Source of the DNA: Myxococcales bacterium
GTDB taxonomy: Bacteria > Myxococcota_A > Polyangia > Nannocystales > Nannocystaceae
DNA: 64,000 nt
Reading direction: 5' to 3'
Assembly: GCA_020633335.1 (NCBI GenBank)
Contig: JACKDU010000006.1
Location: 530,443 to 594,442, forward strand
In this document: positions 7,990 through 15,698 of the stretch, piece by piece
Layout: each line of letters begins with the position of its first letter
Numbering within the stretch: the first letter of the stretch is position 1
Made by a program: the position numbers and the translations under genes
The notes under the pieces: generated by a model
What the model saw: the letters and a program-made list of their open reading frames with translations, nothing else
Told to the model about the DNA's origin: nothing
Database searches by the model: none

Positions 7990-8877
7990 ATGACCCGTAC
8001 CCGACTCACCACTCGCTTCTTTAGCCTTTCCCTCCTTGCGACCCTGGTCGCGGCGCCGCTCGTCGGCTGCAGCGGCGACGACCGCAAGGACACCGCGACC
8101 AACGGTGACACGACCGGGGACACCTCGACCGGCAGCACCACCAACGACAGCGCCTCGTCGACCAGCGCCTCCGGCTCTGGGACCGCCGGCGAGACCACGG
8201 GCGGCAGCACGACCGCGACCACCAACACCAGCGTGACCACGACCTCGACCACCGGCGTCGAGCCCCAGCCCGACGGGTCGATGTGCACGGACGACGCCGA
8301 GTGCATCTCGGGCCACTGCTTCAACGTCCCGCTCCTCGGCGGCCTCTGCGGCGAGTGCAACTCCGACGCCGACTGCGACGGCGGCGGCTGCACGATCCCG
8401 AACCCGCTCATGATGCAGGGCGCGAGCTGCAACAAGGGGGAGAAGGGCGCCGGCTGCGAGACCGACGATGTCTGCACCGATCCGAACGCGGCCATCTGCG
8501 GCCTCGTCCTCGACGCGACGCCGATCCTCAAGGTCACCACCTGCGGTGAGTGCGAGACCAACGCCGACTGCCCCGGCGACAAGCCGAACTGCTCGCCGAC
8601 CATCTCGGTCGCCGACTTCTCCGGCGTCCTCGAGTGCGTCCCCGACAACACCGTCCCGAACGACAGCGCCTGCAACTTCGCCGAGGAGGGCGGGGTGCCG
8701 ATCGGCAACTCGGCCTGCATGTCGGGCAAGTGCGGCGTCGCCTCGGTCATGGGGATCATCCAGATCGGCGTCTGCGGTGACTGCTTCACCGACGCCGACT
8801 GCGACATGGGGCAGACCTGCACGGACGCCTACCTCGACGAGGGCGACGGCTCGCTCCACGGCGCGGTCTGCGGCTGA
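7990..8877 (+). CDS. Cys-rich secreted lipoprotein, unknown function
   Basis: A 295-residue lipoprotein with an RTRLTTR n-region, a hydrophobic stretch and lipobox LVGC, followed by about 60 residues of Thr/Ser/Gly linker. The rest is Cys-rich with repeated short motifs of the form C-x2-C-x2-D-x-D-C (CGECNSDADCDGGGC, CGECETNADCPGDKPNC, CGDCFTDADCDMGQTC). This suggests disulphide-stabilised repeats outside the cytoplasm. The ATG at 7990 is chosen for the GGAGAG site and the clean signal peptide; the frame is open further upstream without a signal sequence. The Cys motifs resemble those in the beta-helix lipoproteins at 15699-24417, but this protein has no helix part. Function not recognised. 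Confidence 0.88.
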   Translation: MTRTRLTTRFFSLSLLATLVAAPLVGCSGDDRKDTATNGDTTGDTSTGSTTNDSASSTSASGSGTAGETTGGSTTATTNTSVTTTSTTGVEPQPDGSMCTDDAECISGHCFNVPLLGGLCGECNSDADCDGGGCTIPNPLMMQGASCNKGEKGAGCETDDVCTDPNAAICGLVLDATPILKVTTCGECETNADCPGDKPNCSPTISVADFSGVLECVPDNTVPNDSACNFAEEGGVPIGNSACMSGKCGVASVMGIIQIGVCGDCFTDADCDMGQTCTDAYLDEGDGSLHGAVCG

Positions 8878-8928
8878 TCGCCGGCTTCGCGCGCGCACGG
8901 GGGTCGCGTCCGGAAGGGCGCGGCCCTC

Positions 8929-8945
8929 GGGCCTTTCGAAGGCCC
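8929..8945 (+). terminator. Hairpin downstream of the Cys-rich lipoprotein
   Basis: GGGCCTT-TCG-AAGGCCC forms a perfect 7-base-pair stem with a 3-base loop, about 50 bases after the stop. There is no T-tract, so termination efficiency is uncertain. Confidence 0.45.
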
Positions 8946-8952
8946 GCCGCCC

Positions 8953-8982
8953 TTGCGGCCGGGCGCCCTCCGCTGCTATCTC
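8953..8982 (+). promoter_or_regulatory. Candidate promoter of the SurA-like gene
   Basis: TTGCGG, 18 bases, TATCTC, then 10 bases to the ATG. The predicted transcript has a leader of only a few bases and no Shine-Dalgarno site. Confidence 0.5.
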
Positions 8983-8992
8983 CTCGCCTGGC

Positions 8993-10003
8993 ATGCGTCG
9001 TCGGATCCGTCGAGGCCTCCCCGGGATCGCCGGCCTCCTCCTGGTCGGAGGAGCGCTCGGCGGCGCGACCCTGCTCGCGCCGCGGCCGGCGGCGGCCGAG
9101 CCTGAGCTCCTCGATCGGGTGGTCGCGGTCGTCGACGACGACATCGTCCTCCTCTCGCACCTCGATCGCTCGGTGCGCTCGTCGCCCCAGCTCCAGGAGG
9201 CCCTGCAGATGCTCGGCCCCGGCGCGACCGAGCAGCAGCTCGAGCAGAAGCTCAAGGAGACGCGGATCGTCGTCCTCGACGAGCTCATCGACACGGTGCT
9301 GATCAAGAAGGAGGCCGCGAAGTTCCAGATCACCGCGAGCGAGGCCGACATCCAGCGCTACCTCCAGCAGCTCGCGGCCGGCAACAACTACCCGTCGGTC
9401 GCCGAGCTCCGCAAGGCGGTGATCGCCAGCGGCGAGTTCGGATCCTGGGAGGAGTACCGCCAGGACATCCGCGATCAGATCACGGTCTACAAGGCGACCT
9501 CGATGCTCGCCAACTGGGCGGTCACCGAGGCCCAGATGCGCGAGTACTACCGCAAGATGGCCCGCGGCGAGGACGCCCGGATCGAGGTCGATCGCTTCGT
9601 CTTCGCCCAGGCGGGGCAGGGGAGCGGCGCCCGCGACGAGGCCTTCGCCCGGGCCCAGGGGATCGCCCGCCGCCTCCGCGCGGGCGAGGCGAGCGACGCG
9701 GTGATCGCCGAGCTCGGCGGCGATCCGGAGGAGTACCGCCGGACGATCGCCCGCGGCGAGATCGCCCCGCTCCTCGAGGACGCGCTCTTCCCGGCGACCA
9801 CCGGCGAGGTCGTCGGGCCGCTCGCCTCCGGCCAGGGCTACGTCGTCTTCCGGGTGGTCCGCCACCTGGCGAGCGAGGTCCTGAGCTACGAGGAGGCGAA
9901 GGAGGGGATCCGCCAGAAGCTCGAGGCCGACGCCTACGAGAAGGCGGAGCGCGAGTTCCGGCAGACCCTCCGGTCGAAGGCGCACATCGACATCCGCCTC
10001 TGA
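8993..10003 (+). CDS. SurA-like periplasmic peptidyl-prolyl isomerase/chaperone
   Basis: A 336-residue exported protein. After an Arg-rich n-region comes a signal peptide ending near PAAAAEP, so it is periplasmic. The mature N-terminus (LLDRVVAVVDDDIVLLSHLDR) matches the start of the SurA chaperone core. A helical region follows, then one compressed parvulin-like segment (about residues 190-300, including IAPLLEDALFPATTGEVVGPL and GYVVFRVVRH), then a C-terminal helix. E. coli SurA has two parvulin domains; here I see at most one, so chaperone activity may matter more than isomerisation. The probable role is outer-membrane protein folding. The ATG is set by the signal peptide and the -10 just upstream. 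Single-gene transcript. Confidence 0.85.
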   Translation: MRRRIRRGLPGIAGLLLVGGALGGATLLAPRPAAAEPELLDRVVAVVDDDIVLLSHLDRSVRSSPQLQEALQMLGPGATEQQLEQKLKETRIVVLDELIDTVLIKKEAAKFQITASEADIQRYLQQLAAGNNYPSVAELRKAVIASGEFGSWEEYRQDIRDQITVYKATSMLANWAVTEAQMREYYRKMARGEDARIEVDRFVFAQAGQGSGARDEAFARAQGIARRLRAGEASDAVIAELGGDPEEYRRTIARGEIAPLLEDALFPATTGEVVGPLASGQGYVVFRVVRHLASEVLSYEEAKEGIRQKLEADAYEKAEREFRQTLRSKAHIDIRL

Positions 10004-10029
10004 GCTCGCGGCCGCGGAGCACGCTGTCG

Positions 10030-10061
10030 AAGGGGACATGGCGGTTCAGCCATGTCCCTTT
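10030..10061. terminator. Bidirectional terminator hairpin with GGGACATGGC stem
   Basis: GGGACATGGC, a 6-base loop (GGTTCA), then GCCATGTCCC: a perfect 10-base-pair stem extended by AAG/TTT with one G-T pair. The + strand continues TTTGTTC. It lies between convergent genes (SurA-like and the receiver) and shares its GACATG/CATGTC stem with the hairpin at 47692. Confidence 0.75.
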
Positions 10062-10123
10062 GTTCATGGTCGAGCGTTGAGCTCGGCGGCGCCGGCCGGC
10101 CGGCCGCACCTCGCGGCCCGAGC

Positions 10124-10555
10124 TCAGAGCGGCGCCAGGCGGTCCGGCCTCGCCTCGCCGCGCGCCCGCAGCACCTGGCGGATCCGCGCGAGGACGACCT
10201 CGTCGTCGTAGGGCTTGATGATGTAGGCGTTGGCGCCGTTGCGCAGCCCCCAGTAGCGGTCGGACTCGCGGGCCATCGACGTGACGAAGACGAAGAGCGG
10301 GATCGCGCCCTTCTCCCACTTCTCGCGGAGGCGGCGGAGGAGGGCGAGCCCGCTAAGCTCGGGGAGGAGGACCTCGCCGAGGAAGAGGAGGGGGTGGTGG
10401 GCCTCGATCGCCGCGAGCGCCTCGCGGCCGTCGCTGACCTCGTGGAGGAGGACCGGGACGTCGAGCTCCTGGGAGGCCGCGTCGACCAGGGTCGCCAAGC
10501 GTCGCCGCTCGGCGGGGTCGGTGTCGGCGAGCACGACGTGGCAGACCGCGGCCAT
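10124..10555 (-). CDS. Single-domain receiver with Glu at the phosphoacceptor site
   Basis: A 143-residue stand-alone receiver-fold protein. The acidic pocket (D11, D13) and the conserved lysine (IIKPYDD) are present. The phosphoacceptor position reads E61, in GEVLLPELSG, where an active receiver has Asp. Glu there often mimics the phosphorylated state, so the protein may be permanently on and not controlled by a kinase. It lies 8 bases downstream of the receiver/DUF4388 gene on the same strand, with AGGGAG before the ATG, so the two are co-transcribed. No output domain. Probably a protein-interaction module for motility, development or kinase regulation; the exact role is unknown. Confidence 0.88.
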   Translation of the reverse strand: MAAVCHVVLADTDPAERRRLATLVDAASQELDVPVLLHEVSDGREALAAIEAHHPLLFLGEVLLPELSGLALLRRLREKWEKGAIPLFVFVTSMARESDRYWGLRNGANAYIIKPYDDEVVLARIRQVLRARGEARPDRLAPL

Positions 10556-10563
10556 CGGTCTCC

Positions 10564-11880
10564 CTAGACGAGGACTGGCATCACCCGGCGACGGACGAGG
10601 TTGGCCTTGGCGTGGCGGTAGAGCACGCGGGAGACCGCGAAGGTGCCGGTTCGGGTCTTGCGGGCGATCTCCTTGACGCTGTTGCGGCCGTTGACCAGCT
10701 CGAGGACCGCGAGCTCCTCGCGCGGGAGGGCGTCGCGGCTGAGGCGCGCGACCTGCTCGTCGACGCGGAGGAAGATGTCGTCGACGTCCGGCATATGCGG
10801 ACCCATCGTCGCCGCCTCCTCGAGGCGGCGGAGGCCGTCGAGGAGCGCCTCGGCGATCAGCAGCTCGGCCCGGCCCTGCGAGGCGGCGGCCGCCGCCATC
10901 GTGTCGAGCTGGGCCGCGGGCGCGAAGGCGAAGGTGCCGGTCTTCCAGGTCAGGAGGTGACAGGTGACCGCGCGCGCCTGATCGACGAGGACCTGGGCGA
11001 GATCGGCGGCGCTGAGGAGCCCGGCGTCGACCAGGCGGGTCCCGAGCGGGCGCCGCTCCGGATCCTTGCCGACGACGAAGGCCTCGAGCTGGTCCCCCTG
11101 GAGGAAGCCGCCCTCGACGATGAAGCGGCCGAGGCGCAGCTCCTCGCCGCTCCCCTTGAACTCGGCGAGGCGGATCCGCCCCTGGTCGATGTGGAGCTTG
11201 CCCCACTCCTCCTCGCGCTCGACCTTGAGGACCCCGCGGACCCCCGAATTCGCCAGCATCTCGAGGACCGCCTCGAGCCGGGAGGTCTCGAGGTGGCCGC
11301 GGACGCTCGACGGGCTCGGCGGATCGGGGAGATCCTCGTCCTGGCGGAGCGCCTGGGAGAAGCGCTCGACGGTCTCGTCGCTGAACTCCTGACCAGGGAA
11401 GTAGTCACCCAGGAGCTGCTTGAGCCGGGTCGTCGCGAGATCGACCGAGATCGGCGCAGAGGCCACGCCCGGCTGGTGCTCGAGGGTCTCGCGGACCACC
11501 TTGACCAGGGCCGGGGTCGAAAAGGGCCGCCGGAGGCTCGGGAGGTCCTCGGCGCCCGGGATCGGCGTCGGGTTTGAGCGGCTCACCAGGAGGATCCCCG
11601 GGAGCTTCGCGGCCCCCGGGATCTGGACCAGGGCCTTCAAAACCGAGGCTGAGGCCGCGGGATCCGCGGAGGCGTCCAGGAGGAGCGCGACCACGGAGCC
11701 GTCCCCGCCGGGGCCGTGGGACTTGCAGATCTCGACCGCCTCCGCCTGAACATGGGCGTTGAAGACCTGGAATCCGGCCAGCCGCAGGCCCGCGGTTGCG
11801 AGCTTGGCCGTGGTCGGATTGGGGTCGTAGTAGAGAATTCCGGGCTGTGCGGGCCGAGAGCCTGAGGATGGGGGGGCCAT
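10564..11880 (-). CDS. Degenerate receiver fused to DUF4388
   Basis: A 438-residue cytoplasmic protein. Residues about 15-130 have a receiver fold (YYDPN start, LLLD in the phospho-Asp strand), but the conserved lysine before Pro is replaced by Arg (LRRPFS), so it is probably not a normal phospho-switch. A DUF4388 (PATAN-like) domain covers about 195-340, beginning VRGHLETSRLEAVLEML and including GKLHIDQGRIRLAEF. This domain is common in myxobacterial and other deltaproteobacterial signalling proteins. The C-terminus (EELAVLELVNGRNSVKEIA) resembles a winged-helix segment. Starts are 54 bases apart from the divergent double kinase, suggesting shared regulation. ATG 11880 is chosen; an in-frame GTG lies two codons upstream. 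Confidence 0.85.
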   Translation of the reverse strand: MAPPSSGSRPAQPGILYYDPNPTTAKLATAGLRLAGFQVFNAHVQAEAVEICKSHGPGGDGSVVALLLDASADPAASASVLKALVQIPGAAKLPGILLVSRSNPTPIPGAEDLPSLRRPFSTPALVKVVRETLEHQPGVASAPISVDLATTRLKQLLGDYFPGQEFSDETVERFSQALRQDEDLPDPPSPSSVRGHLETSRLEAVLEMLANSGVRGVLKVEREEEWGKLHIDQGRIRLAEFKGSGEELRLGRFIVEGGFLQGDQLEAFVVGKDPERRPLGTRLVDAGLLSAADLAQVLVDQARAVTCHLLTWKTGTFAFAPAAQLDTMAAAAASQGRAELLIAEALLDGLRRLEEAATMGPHMPDVDDIFLRVDEQVARLSRDALPREELAVLELVNGRNSVKEIARKTRTGTFAVSRVLYRHAKANLVRRRVMPVLV

Positions 11881-11934
11881 GGGCACGGCAAAGGATACTC
11901 GGAATTCCCCAACTCGTGGTAGCGTTTGGCGAAC

Positions 11935-14754
11935 ATGGTGATGGGCGAGATTGAGCGACTTGAACCGCCCCAGCGGCTCGGCAACGTGACGTTGCTCGGG
12001 ATCCTGGGTGAGGGCGGCATGGCGACGGTCTACCTCGCCTCGGTCGGTCAGGGGTCACTCGCTCGGCTGGCGGCGGTCAAGCTCCTCCGCGCCGGCCTCC
12101 CGGACCACGACTACCGGACCCGCTTCATCGACGAGGCGAAGGTCGTCCTCAAGCTCCACCACAACAACATCGTCGACGTCCGCGAGGCCGGCGAGATCAA
12201 CGATCAGCTCTTCATCGTGATGGCGCTGGTCGAGGGGCGCGATCTCGCGGACATCTGGGACCGCTGCGCGGCGATCGGCCGCGCCTTCCCGGTCGCGCTC
12301 GCGGTCCACATCATCCGCGAGTGCCTCCGCGGTTTGCACTACGCCCACACCTTCCCGGGGCTCGGCCTGGTCCACCGCGACATCTCGCCGTCGAACATCC
12401 TGATCGACTGGGCGGGCGCGGTCCGCCTCGCGGACTTCGGCCTCGCGACCTCGACCCTCAAGGGGAGCCTCACCCAGCCCGGCGTCGTCTTCGGCAAGAT
12501 CGCCTACATGTCGCCCGAGCAGGCGCGGCACGAGATCCTCGACGGCCGCACCGACGTGTACGCGTGCTCGGCGATCCTCTGGGAGCTCCTCACGGGCCGC
12601 CCGCTCCGCGCCTCCGACACGATCGACACCGAGGCGGTCTCGACCTTCGAGGCGCCGCGCGCGAGCAACTACTCGTCGCGGGTCGATCCTGAGCTCGACG
12701 CGATCGTCGCCCGCGGCCTCGCGCGTGACCGCGAGGACCGCTTCCTCTCCGCCCACGAGCTGATGGACGCGCTCAGCGAGTGGCTCGCGGTCAACGCCCC
12801 CGGGACCGGCCAGGAGAACCTCGCCGAGTTCATGGAGGAGCTCTTCGACGACGCCGCCGAGCGCGAGCGAGACTTCCGCGAGCGGATCCTCTCCGAGGTC
12901 TCGCGGACGCAGGTGCATGCCCACTCGGGCGAGGAGGCGAGCGCGAGCCAGAGCATCGAGATCGTCGAGGAGGAGATCGATCTCGGCATGCTCGACGAGG
13001 ACGAGTCGGCGCCCGCGGAGCCGCTGCCGGTGAAGGTGAAGGCGCCGGTGCAGCAGCCGGTCGCGCCGCCGCCGACGATCGATCCCGGCGGCCCGCCGGA
13101 CATCGAGCACATCGAGCCCGGGACGATCATCGCCGAGCGCTACCGGGTGGTCTCGCGGATCGGCCGCGGCGGCATGGGGACGGTGTACCTCGGCGAGCAC
13201 ACGACGGTCGGCCGCCGGGTCGCGATCAAGGTCCTCACCCACCAGTGGAGCCGCAACGAGCTGGTGGCCAAGCGCTTCCGGGCGGAGGCGCGGGCGGCCA
13301 GCGCCGCCGGCCACCCGAACATCATCGAGGTCTTCGACGCCGGCGAGCTCCCCGACGGCCGCCTCTACCTGGTCATGGAGTACCTGACCGGGCGAAACCT
13401 CTACGACGAGATCCAGGACCTCGGGACCCTCTCGGTCGGCCGCGCCTGCCGGATCATCCGCGCGGTCGGTCGGGCGATCCGGGCGGCCCACGAGGTCGGG
13501 ATCATCCACCGCGATCTCAAGCCCGACAACGTGATGTTCGTGCCGCTCCCCGAGGGGGAGGGCGAGACCGTCAAGGTCCTCGACTTCGGGATCTCGGCCG
13601 GCGCCGAGCGGAGTGAGTCGCAGGCCCGCCTGACGATCCCCGGCCACGCGCTCGGCACCCCGGAGTACATGGCGCCCGAGCAGGCGAAGGGGAAGGACGC
13701 GACCGAGTCCTTCGACCTCTATGCCCTTGGGGTCATGCTCTTTGAGACACTCGTCGGCGAGCCGCCCTTCGTCTCGAACAACCTCGTCGAGATCATGGCG
13801 CGCAAGTCGACCGAGCGCGCGCCCTCGCTGGCGGAGAAGCGGCCCGATCTCCCGCGCTCGCTGATCCAGCTGGTCGACGACTGCCTCGAGATCGATCCGG
13901 CGAAGCGTCCGCCCTCCGCCCGCGACTTCCTGATCCGCCTCGAGGAGGTGATCCGGATCCTGCCGGCGGAGGAGGGCGACGTCCCGGAGAGCTCGATGGT
14001 CGGGATGCGGGCCGAGCACCTCGCGCCCGACATCGCCACGCCGGTGCGGCCGGGCTCGGTGCCCTCGCCGGTCGCCGGCCTCAAGCCGACCGAGGTCGAG
14101 CCGCCGACGGGCCTGGCCGCGCTCAGCGAGCCCCGCTTCCGCAAGTACTGGCTGACCGGCGGGGCCGCGCTCCTCCTCGTGCTGATCTGGATCAGCATGA
14201 CCGGGCCGAGCGAGGGCGGACCGGAGGAGTCGCCGGCCAAGGCCGGGAACACCGCCACCCAGAGTGGCGACAGCGACGGCTCGCTCCAGGACCTCGGGAG
14301 CCTGAAGACGGTCTCAAAGGTCCCGCTCGAGACCCACAAGAAGGCGGGGGCAGGGGACCCCAACCCCGGCGGCGCGACCACGACCGGCGCGGCCGAGGTC
14401 GATCCCACCGGCGCAGGCGCCGGCAAGACCAGCGACGGTGCCGATAGCGGTGAGAGCGGCGACGGCGGCTCCAAGCCCGCCGAGGTCAAGAAGGACCGCT
14501 ACGCGACGCCAGAGTGCGAGCGGACCCGCAAGGCCGTCAGCGAGGCCCGGACCGCCGGCGACTGGAACGCGATGCTCAAGTACCTCGAGAAGGAGAAGCA
14601 TTGCTTCAAGCGCAACGCCCTCGTGAAGCTGAAGACGCTCGCCTACAAGGAGCGGCGTGACTTCAACCTCTGCGTCAAGACCGGCAAGGGGAGCAGAGAC
14701 CCCGAGGTCGAGAAGTGGGTGAAGCTCTGCGAGAAGCGGGCGAGCAAGGAGTGA
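11935..14754 (+). CDS. Membrane protein with two Ser/Thr kinase domains
   Basis: A 939-residue protein with two complete Hanks-type kinases in tandem. Kinase 1 (about residues 10-280) has GEGGMATVY, the AAVKLL lysine, HRDISPSN and ADFG. Kinase 2 (about 400-670) has GRGGMGTVY, the VAIKVL lysine, HRDLKPDN, LDFG and GTPEYMAPEQ. The first uses the HRDxSPxN loop often seen in myxobacteria; the second is classical. An acidic linker of about 100 residues joins them. One transmembrane helix near 742-760 (GGAALLLVLIWIS) is followed by a Gly/Ser/Thr-rich linker and a small Cys- and Lys-rich domain that is extracytoplasmic if topology is normal. The ATG at 11935 follows a TAGCGT -10 by nine bases. Single-gene transcript. 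Confidence 0.93.
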   Translation: MVMGEIERLEPPQRLGNVTLLGILGEGGMATVYLASVGQGSLARLAAVKLLRAGLPDHDYRTRFIDEAKVVLKLHHNNIVDVREAGEINDQLFIVMALVEGRDLADIWDRCAAIGRAFPVALAVHIIRECLRGLHYAHTFPGLGLVHRDISPSNILIDWAGAVRLADFGLATSTLKGSLTQPGVVFGKIAYMSPEQARHEILDGRTDVYACSAILWELLTGRPLRASDTIDTEAVSTFEAPRASNYSSRVDPELDAIVARGLARDREDRFLSAHELMDALSEWLAVNAPGTGQENLAEFMEELFDDAAERERDFRERILSEVSRTQVHAHSGEEASASQSIEIVEEEIDLGMLDEDESAPAEPLPVKVKAPVQQPVAPPPTIDPGGPPDIEHIEPGTIIAERYRVVSRIGRGGMGTVYLGEHTTVGRRVAIKVLTHQWSRNELVAKRFRAEARAASAAGHPNIIEVFDAGELPDGRLYLVMEYLTGRNLYDEIQDLGTLSVGRACRIIRAVGRAIRAAHEVGIIHRDLKPDNVMFVPLPEGEGETVKVLDFGISAGAERSESQARLTIPGHALGTPEYMAPEQAKGKDATESFDLYALGVMLFETLVGEPPFVSNNLVEIMARKSTERAPSLAEKRPDLPRSLIQLVDDCLEIDPAKRPPSARDFLIRLEEVIRILPAEEGDVPESSMVGMRAEHLAPDIATPVRPGSVPSPVAGLKPTEVEPPTGLAALSEPRFRKYWLTGGAALLLVLIWISMTGPSEGGPEESPAKAGNTATQSGDSDGSLQDLGSLKTVSKVPLETHKKAGAGDPNPGGATTTGAAEVDPTGAGAGKTSDGADSGESGDGGSKPAEVKKDRYATPECERTRKAVSEARTAGDWNAMLKYLEKEKHCFKRNALVKLKTLAYKERRDFNLCVKTGKGSRDPEVEKWVKLCEKRASKE

Positions 14755-14839
14755 GGACGTCTCGGGATCGCGCGGCGGGCTCGAAATTGTCGAGGGATGG
14801 ACGCAGCGGGGCGAGGGGGCCATAATACCGCTCCCGCCC

Positions 14840-15673
14840 ATGCTGGTACCGCTCGTCACCGCAATCTCGCTGATCCTCCCGACCTCGGCGCTGGCCGTCC
14901 CGTCGGCGCCGGTGTACGCCCTGGCGCCCGCCGAGGCGGATGTCTACGCGACGGTGAAGGTCGACGCCGAGGGCTTCGGCGAGGTCGGCTCGAAGGTCCA
15001 GACCCGCGTCGTCCAGGAGGCTGAGAGCACCCTCGCCAGCGAGGGGATCAAGAAGCGCTCCGGCGTCAGCGACATGGTCGTCTTTATTAAGGTTACGCCG
15101 CCCCCCTCGGGGGACGAGGGCTACGTCCTCGGGATCGCGGTGAGCCACCTCGGCCAGCCGATCACCGAGGTCTCCGAGACGCCCTGCGAGCTCTGCGTCG
15201 AGGACGAGCTGATCGAGATGGTCGACGCCAAGGTCCGCGAGCTCGCCCCGCAGATGCGCGCCCACATGGCCGAGGTCGCGGCCCAGGCACCGGAGCCTGA
15301 GCCCGAGCCTGAGCCCGAGCCTGAGCCCGAGCCTGAGCCCGAGCCCGAGCCCGCCGACACCCCGAAGGGGATGGGCGGCAAGGGCAAGGCTGGCGTCGCG
15401 CTCGTCGCCCTCGGCGCGACCGGGGCGATCGCTGGCGCCGTGATGGCGGCGCGCAAGCCGAGCCAGAAGTCGCCCGACATCGGCTACGAGCTCCTCGACA
15501 CCCGACCGCCGGGGTACGCGTTCCTCGGGGTGGGGGGCGCCCTCCTGGTCACCGGTGCGGTCCTCCTGGCGCTCGACGTCCGCGAGCGAAAGCGCCGCAA
15601 GCCGGCCGAGACCGCGGTCGCCCCGCTCTTCGGTCCCGGCGCCGTCGGCCTCCAATGGGCTGGCCGCTTCTGA
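14840..15673 (+). CDS. Exported protein with Glu-Pro repeat and two hydrophobic segments
   Basis: A 277-residue protein of unknown function. A signal peptide ends near SALAVPSAP. The extracytoplasmic domain (about 25-150) contains a CELC motif. A strict Glu-Pro repeat (about residues 152-171) leads to two hydrophobic helices, GVALVALGATGAIAGAVM and FLGVGGALLVTGAVLLAL, separated by a short loop. Glu-Pro tracts are often rigid spacers that span the periplasm, so the protein may link a periplasmic domain to a membrane. TAATAC at 14823-14828 is a probable -10, eleven bases before the ATG. It is 25 bases upstream of the first beta-helix lipoprotein and probably co-transcribed with it. Confidence 0.82.
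   Translation: MLVPLVTAISLILPTSALAVPSAPVYALAPAEADVYATVKVDAEGFGEVGSKVQTRVVQEAESTLASEGIKKRSGVSDMVVFIKVTPPPSGDEGYVLGIAVSHLGQPITEVSETPCELCVEDELIEMVDAKVRELAPQMRAHMAEVAAQAPEPEPEPEPEPEPEPEPEPEPADTPKGMGGKGKAGVALVALGATGAIAGAVMAARKPSQKSPDIGYELLDTRPPGYAFLGVGGALLVTGAVLLALDVRERKRRKPAETAVAPLFGPGAVGLQWAGRF
15291..15352 (+). repeat. 12-base tandem repeat encoding Glu-Pro
   Basis: GAGCCTGAGCCC repeats about five times within the exported-protein gene and encodes alternating Glu-Pro. The unit is a multiple of three, so slippage would change spacer length without a frameshift. Confidence 0.8.
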
Positions 15674-15698
15674 CCCCTTGATCTTGCCTGAGGTCTCT

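Noticed and set aside
15291..15352. Glu-Pro repeat as a TonB-type spacer
   Set aside because: TonB has one N-terminal helix and a C-terminal beta domain. Here a signal peptide precedes and two helices follow the repeat, so TonB is not supported.
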